In this document: positions 61,618 through 64,000 of the stretch, piece by piece
Position numbering within the stretch: the stretch's first letter is position 1
Layout of the letters: the number at the start of each line of letters is the position of its first letter
From: Clostridia bacterium
Lineage (GTDB): Bacteria; Bacillota; Clostridia; Oscillospirales; CAG-272
NCBI GenBank assembly: GCA_017473085.1
Contig: JAFUNF010000006.1
Span: 298,908-362,907 of the forward strand
DNA length: 64,000 bases
Reading direction: 5' to 3'
Position numbers and translations under genes: made by a program
The notes under the pieces: generated by a model
Told to the model about the DNA's origin: nothing
Databases searched by the model: none
What the model saw: only the letters and a program-made list of their open reading frames with translations

Positions 61618-62394
61618 ATGAATTCTACTATTATTAATGAAACAAGAAAATTAAATTATACAGTTCAAGAGGCTTTTAAAACACTTCGTACTAACTTTTT
61701 GTTCAGTGGCGATGATATAAAGACTGTTCTTATAACAAGCTGTGTAAAAAACGAGGGTAAAAGTACCGTTTCTATTGAGCTTTCTAAGTCTTTAGCTATA
61801 TATGACAAAAAAGTATTATTGATAGATGCCGACCTTAGAAAGTCCGTTTTTGCAAACGAATATACTACAAACGAAAAGGAAGTTTTAGGACTTAGCGAAT
61901 ATCTTTCTGGACAGACTGACTATGAAAATATTCTCTACTCTACTCAAGTTGAAAATCTAAATTTAATTTTTGCTGGTGCAGTTCCTCCAAATCCTGTTGA
62001 GCTTCTTGGCTCTAAAAAGTTCCAAGAACTAATCGCAAAGGCTCGAGAGGAATACGATTATGTAATTATCGATGCTGCCCCACTTGGTGCGGTTATCGAT
62101 GCCTCTGCAATTTCAAATTTCTGTGACGGTGCAATCTTAGTTATAACTGCAAATGAAATTAGCTACAGATTTGCTCAAGATGTAAAGGAACAGCTTGAAA
62201 AGAGTAATTGTAAGGTATTAGGTGCAATCCTAAACAGAATTCCTATGAAATCCACATCCTACTACAACAACTACTATAAGAAATACTATGGCAAGCATGG
62301 TAGATATGGTGGAAGAATTGGTAGTGGTGCCGACTATGATGGATATGGTGGATATGGTTACTCCAATCCTACCAAAAACGGCGGAGGATATTAA
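61618..62394 (+). CDS. cpsD: CpsD/CapB-type tyrosine kinase
   Basis: A 258-residue BY-kinase. Walker A in TSCVKNEGKSTVSIELSK, Walker A' in LLIDADLRKSVF, Walker B in YVIIDAAPLGAV. The C-terminus is a Tyr- and Gly-rich tail (YYNNYYKKYYGKHGRYGG, then YDGYGGYGYSN) with more than ten tyrosines, the autophosphorylation cluster. ATG 61618 follows GAGGTG. Together with CpsB and CpsC it forms the phosphotyrosine switch of capsule synthesis. Confidence 0.92.
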   Translation: MNSTIINETRKLNYTVQEAFKTLRTNFLFSGDDIKTVLITSCVKNEGKSTVSIELSKSLAIYDKKVLLIDADLRKSVFANEYTTNEKEVLGLSEYLSGQTDYENILYSTQVENLNLIFAGAVPPNPVELLGSKKFQELIAKAREEYDYVIIDAAPLGAVIDASAISNFCDGAILVITANEISYRFAQDVKEQLEKSNCKVLGAILNRIPMKSTSYYNNYYKKYYGKHGRYGGRIGSGADYDGYGGYGYSNPTKNGGGY

Positions 62395-62441
62395 TTCGCC
62401 ATCTTATAATTTGCATTTCACAATTTCGTACAATTAAAATG

Positions 62442-62479
62442 TAGGAATTCGGAGCTTGAAGTCCGAATTCCTATTTTTG
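62442..62479 (+). terminator. Terminator or attenuator between cpsD and wzy
   Basis: TAGGAATTCGGA, an eight-base loop and TCCGAATTCCTATTTTT form a 12-bp perfect stem with a T tract, within an otherwise colinear operon; partial termination is likely. Confidence 0.8.
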
Positions 62480-62493
62480 TTAATGGAGATATT

Positions 62494-63858
62494 ATGAATA
62501 ACTTTAAAATCAAAGCTCGTTCTTTTTTAGAAAGCAAATATTGTCCACTTTTACTTGCAATTTTAACACTTATTTCTCACACATTCTCTTTAGAGCCAAT
62601 AGGATTCGTTTCGATTATTCTTTGCGCCATTGTTGGTTTGTTAATTTGCGAGGATCTAAAGTTTTTAATTGCACCTCTCTTTTTATTCATTTTTGCATTT
62701 TCGGAAAAAAGTGTAGCGAGCAAAATTTACTATTCTAAGCCTTACATAATTGCTATGATTTGTACTGGCATAGTTGTTTTGTGTGTTTTTATTGCCCACT
62801 TCATAATTTACAAAAGACACGTGAGCTGGAAATCCTTCAAAGGCTCTAAATTGTTTTTGGGTCTTGTTCTGCTTTTGTGCTCCTTTTTGCTCAATGGTGC
62901 CTTGAATTTTGATGGATACGAATATGGCAATATAATTTACGCTCTTATCTTATCTCTTTGCCTTTTCGGCGTATTCTTTATCTTTTATTCGAATTTAAAA
63001 CCAAATTCTCAGCTGTATAAGCATTTATTATACGTCTTGTACCTTGTTTCCTTGGTATTGACACTACAGCTATACTTTAGTTTTTTCAATCAAATACAAA
63101 TAGTTGACGGTGAAATTGTAAAGGAAAGTGTCATGTTTGGTTGGGGAATGTGGAATAACATGGGTGGAATGCTTGCGTTTTTGTTACCTGTTCATTTTTA
63201 CTATGCAAGCACCGTAAAAAAATTTGGTTTTGCCTTTTACGTAACTGGAATTATGTCATTTTTAGCTATCGTGTTAACCCTAAGCCGTTCATCTCTTCTT
63301 GCATCTGTAATAGCGATAGTTATTTGCGTTATTATTTCATGCTTTGCTGGTAACAACAAGCTGATAAATAGAATAATTACAATTTCATTAGCAATTCTCG
63401 GAATTGTTGGAATAATCCTGCTATGGGATAAAATTTCTAATATTTTGGGTGACTACCTTGCTCGTGGCTTCGATGATAACGGCAGATTTGAAATGTACTA
63501 TCATGGTCTTTGGAATTTCCTTGAAAATCCCATTTTTGGTGGTGGATTTTACTCAGCCTATAAGCTTGAGCACCAATTTATAAGCTTCCTTCCATTTAGA
63601 TATCACAACACCTTCGTTCAAATGGCAGGCACCTGTGGTGCATTTGGCTTAGTTTCTTACGTATGGCATAGATATGAAACAATTAAGCTTTTTCTTTCCA
63701 AAAAAACTTTATATAGCCTCTTTATTGCTATTTCAATAGGCTCAATGCTATTCGGTTCTCTTCTCGATAACCACTTTTTCAACCTATATCCAACCTTTAT
63801 ATATTCTGTAATGTTAGTTGTACTCGAAAAGTCCAACTCAACTAACACTCAATCTTAA
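62494..63858 (+). CDS. O-antigen ligase / Wzy-like polysaccharide polymerase
   Basis: A 454-residue integral membrane protein with about eleven hydrophobic helices. A long extracellular loop around residues 320-385 contains ARGFDDNGRFEMYYHGLWNF, then NPIFGGGFYSAY and FRYHNTFVQMAGTCG, the Wzy/O-antigen ligase (Wzy_C) signature with the conserved Arg and His. It would polymerise or ligate lipid-linked repeat units outside the membrane. Further genes of the locus presumably lie beyond the window. Confidence 0.85.
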   Translation: MNNFKIKARSFLESKYCPLLLAILTLISHTFSLEPIGFVSIILCAIVGLLICEDLKFLIAPLFLFIFAFSEKSVASKIYYSKPYIIAMICTGIVVLCVFIAHFIIYKRHVSWKSFKGSKLFLGLVLLLCSFLLNGALNFDGYEYGNIIYALILSLCLFGVFFIFYSNLKPNSQLYKHLLYVLYLVSLVLTLQLYFSFFNQIQIVDGEIVKESVMFGWGMWNNMGGMLAFLLPVHFYYASTVKKFGFAFYVTGIMSFLAIVLTLSRSSLLASVIAIVICVIISCFAGNNKLINRIITISLAILGIVGIILLWDKISNILGDYLARGFDDNGRFEMYYHGLWNFLENPIFGGGFYSAYKLEHQFISFLPFRYHNTFVQMAGTCGAFGLVSYVWHRYETIKLFLSKKTLYSLFIAISIGSMLFGSLLDNHFFNLYPTFIYSVMLVVLEKSNSTNTQS

Positions 63859-63861
63859 ATA

Positions 63862-63888
63862 ATAAAAATCCCCACGTAAAACGTGGGG
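63862..63888 (-). terminator. Minus-strand terminator hairpin
   Basis: CCCCACGT and ACGTGGGG around AAA; on the minus strand it is followed by ATTTTTATTATTT, but on the plus strand by only TATTTC. It therefore fits a transcript arriving from the right better than wzy. Confidence 0.7.
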
Positions 63889-64000
63889 TATTTCATTTTC
63901 GGGTATAACCCTAATACTACAGGCTACGCACAAGTGCGTCAAAAAAGGACCTGCCAGTCACGCATGCTCTACTTGCTACCCATTAAATGGGTCACGTGGG
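63889..64000. repeat. Hairpin-rich non-coding element cut by the window edge
   Basis: In 112 bases there are several short inverted repeats: GGGTATAACCC (63901), ACGCACAAGTGCGT (63925), GCATGC (63963) and ACCCATTAAATGGGT (63978), and the end CACGTGGG echoes the preceding hairpin. No reading frame is supported. It could be the end of an IS200/IS605-like element, a dispersed palindromic repeat, or the 3' part of a minus-strand structured RNA. Confidence 0.45.

Noticed and set aside
1-64000. CRISPR arrays, tRNA and rRNA genes
   Set aside because: No regularly spaced repeat-spacer blocks and no tRNA/rRNA signatures were found by eye; a dedicated scan would be needed to exclude a divergent tRNA.

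Overview
The window is low-GC bacterial chromosome with dense, mostly minus-strand operons. Gene content points to a strictly anaerobic, fermentative, probably gut-associated member of the Bacillota (class Clostridia): a trimeric NADH-linked [FeFe] hydrogenase with an Mrp-type Fe-S carrier, AdhE, a D-lactate-type dehydrogenase, a two-gene SufC/SufB-like Fe-S assembly set, L27 with a cleavable N-terminus beside its Prp protease, and TPP, Mn2+ and ZTP riboswitches. I cannot name a genus. Promoters are easy to read: at about fifteen sites a near-consensus -35 box lies exactly 17 bp from TAAAAT, TATAAT or a close variant.

Layout. 1-1.1 kb: thiamine uptake (thiT, cut by the window edge, behind a TPP riboswitch and terminator) and thiN. 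1.1-3.5 kb: an orphan phage-type polyvalent protein (HEVTH metallopeptidase plus ADP-ribosyltransferase-like domain). 3.6-7.9 kb: FAD oxidoreductase, HtrA-like lipoprotein protease with a collagen-like stalk, diacylglycerol-type glycosyltransferase. 7.9-11.1 kb: an ECF sigma factor with two RsgI-type sensors, one lipid-anchored and one membrane anti-sigma whose gene carries an apparent single-base frameshift. 11.3-14.8 kb: a six-hairpin-glycosidase-like protein with an ADP-ribosylglycohydrolase, then a MerR regulator with a textbook 19-bp-spacer autoregulated promoter and a zinc-ribbon membrane protein. 14.9-19.8 kb: tandem Nudix protein and a maltose/alpha-glucoside PTS operon with malQ. 19.9-22.8 kb: P-type cation ATPase behind a yybP-ykoY Mn2+ riboswitch. 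22.8-26.4 kb: serC-serA-DUF1015. 26.6-37.3 kb: purEFMN-IMP cyclohydrolase-AICAR formyltransferase-purD-purL, headed by a ZTP riboswitch. 37.4-47.4 kb: D-2-hydroxyacid dehydrogenase, B12 methionine synthase split from its activation domain, metF, a small-molecule kinase, adhE, sufB-like and sufC. 47.5-48.7 kb: rplU-prp-rpmA. 48.7-52.9 kb: GH2 beta-galactosidase, SDR, Nudix. 53-58 kb: [FeFe] hydrogenase operon. 58-59.8 kb: B12-binding radical SAM protein. 59.8-63.9 kb: start of an exopolysaccharide locus (CpsB phosphatase, Wzz, CpsD kinase, Wzy polymerase). The last 140 bases are a hairpin-rich non-coding element cut by the window edge.

Metabolically the window couples sugar import and cleavage (PTS, MalQ, beta-galactosidase) to fermentation with H2, ethanol and probably D-lactate as electron sinks, one-carbon/B12 methionine synthesis, and purine synthesis gated by the one-carbon alarm nucleotide ZTP. 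No CRISPR array, tRNA or rRNA gene was seen. The most notable items are the frameshifted RsgI sensor beside a second RsgI-domain lipoprotein, the orphan polyvalent protein, the clear riboswitch/terminator overlaps, the helically phased repeats upstream of two promoters, the DGHHR-motif DUF1015 gene that could fill a gap in serine metabolism, and the terminal structured element.
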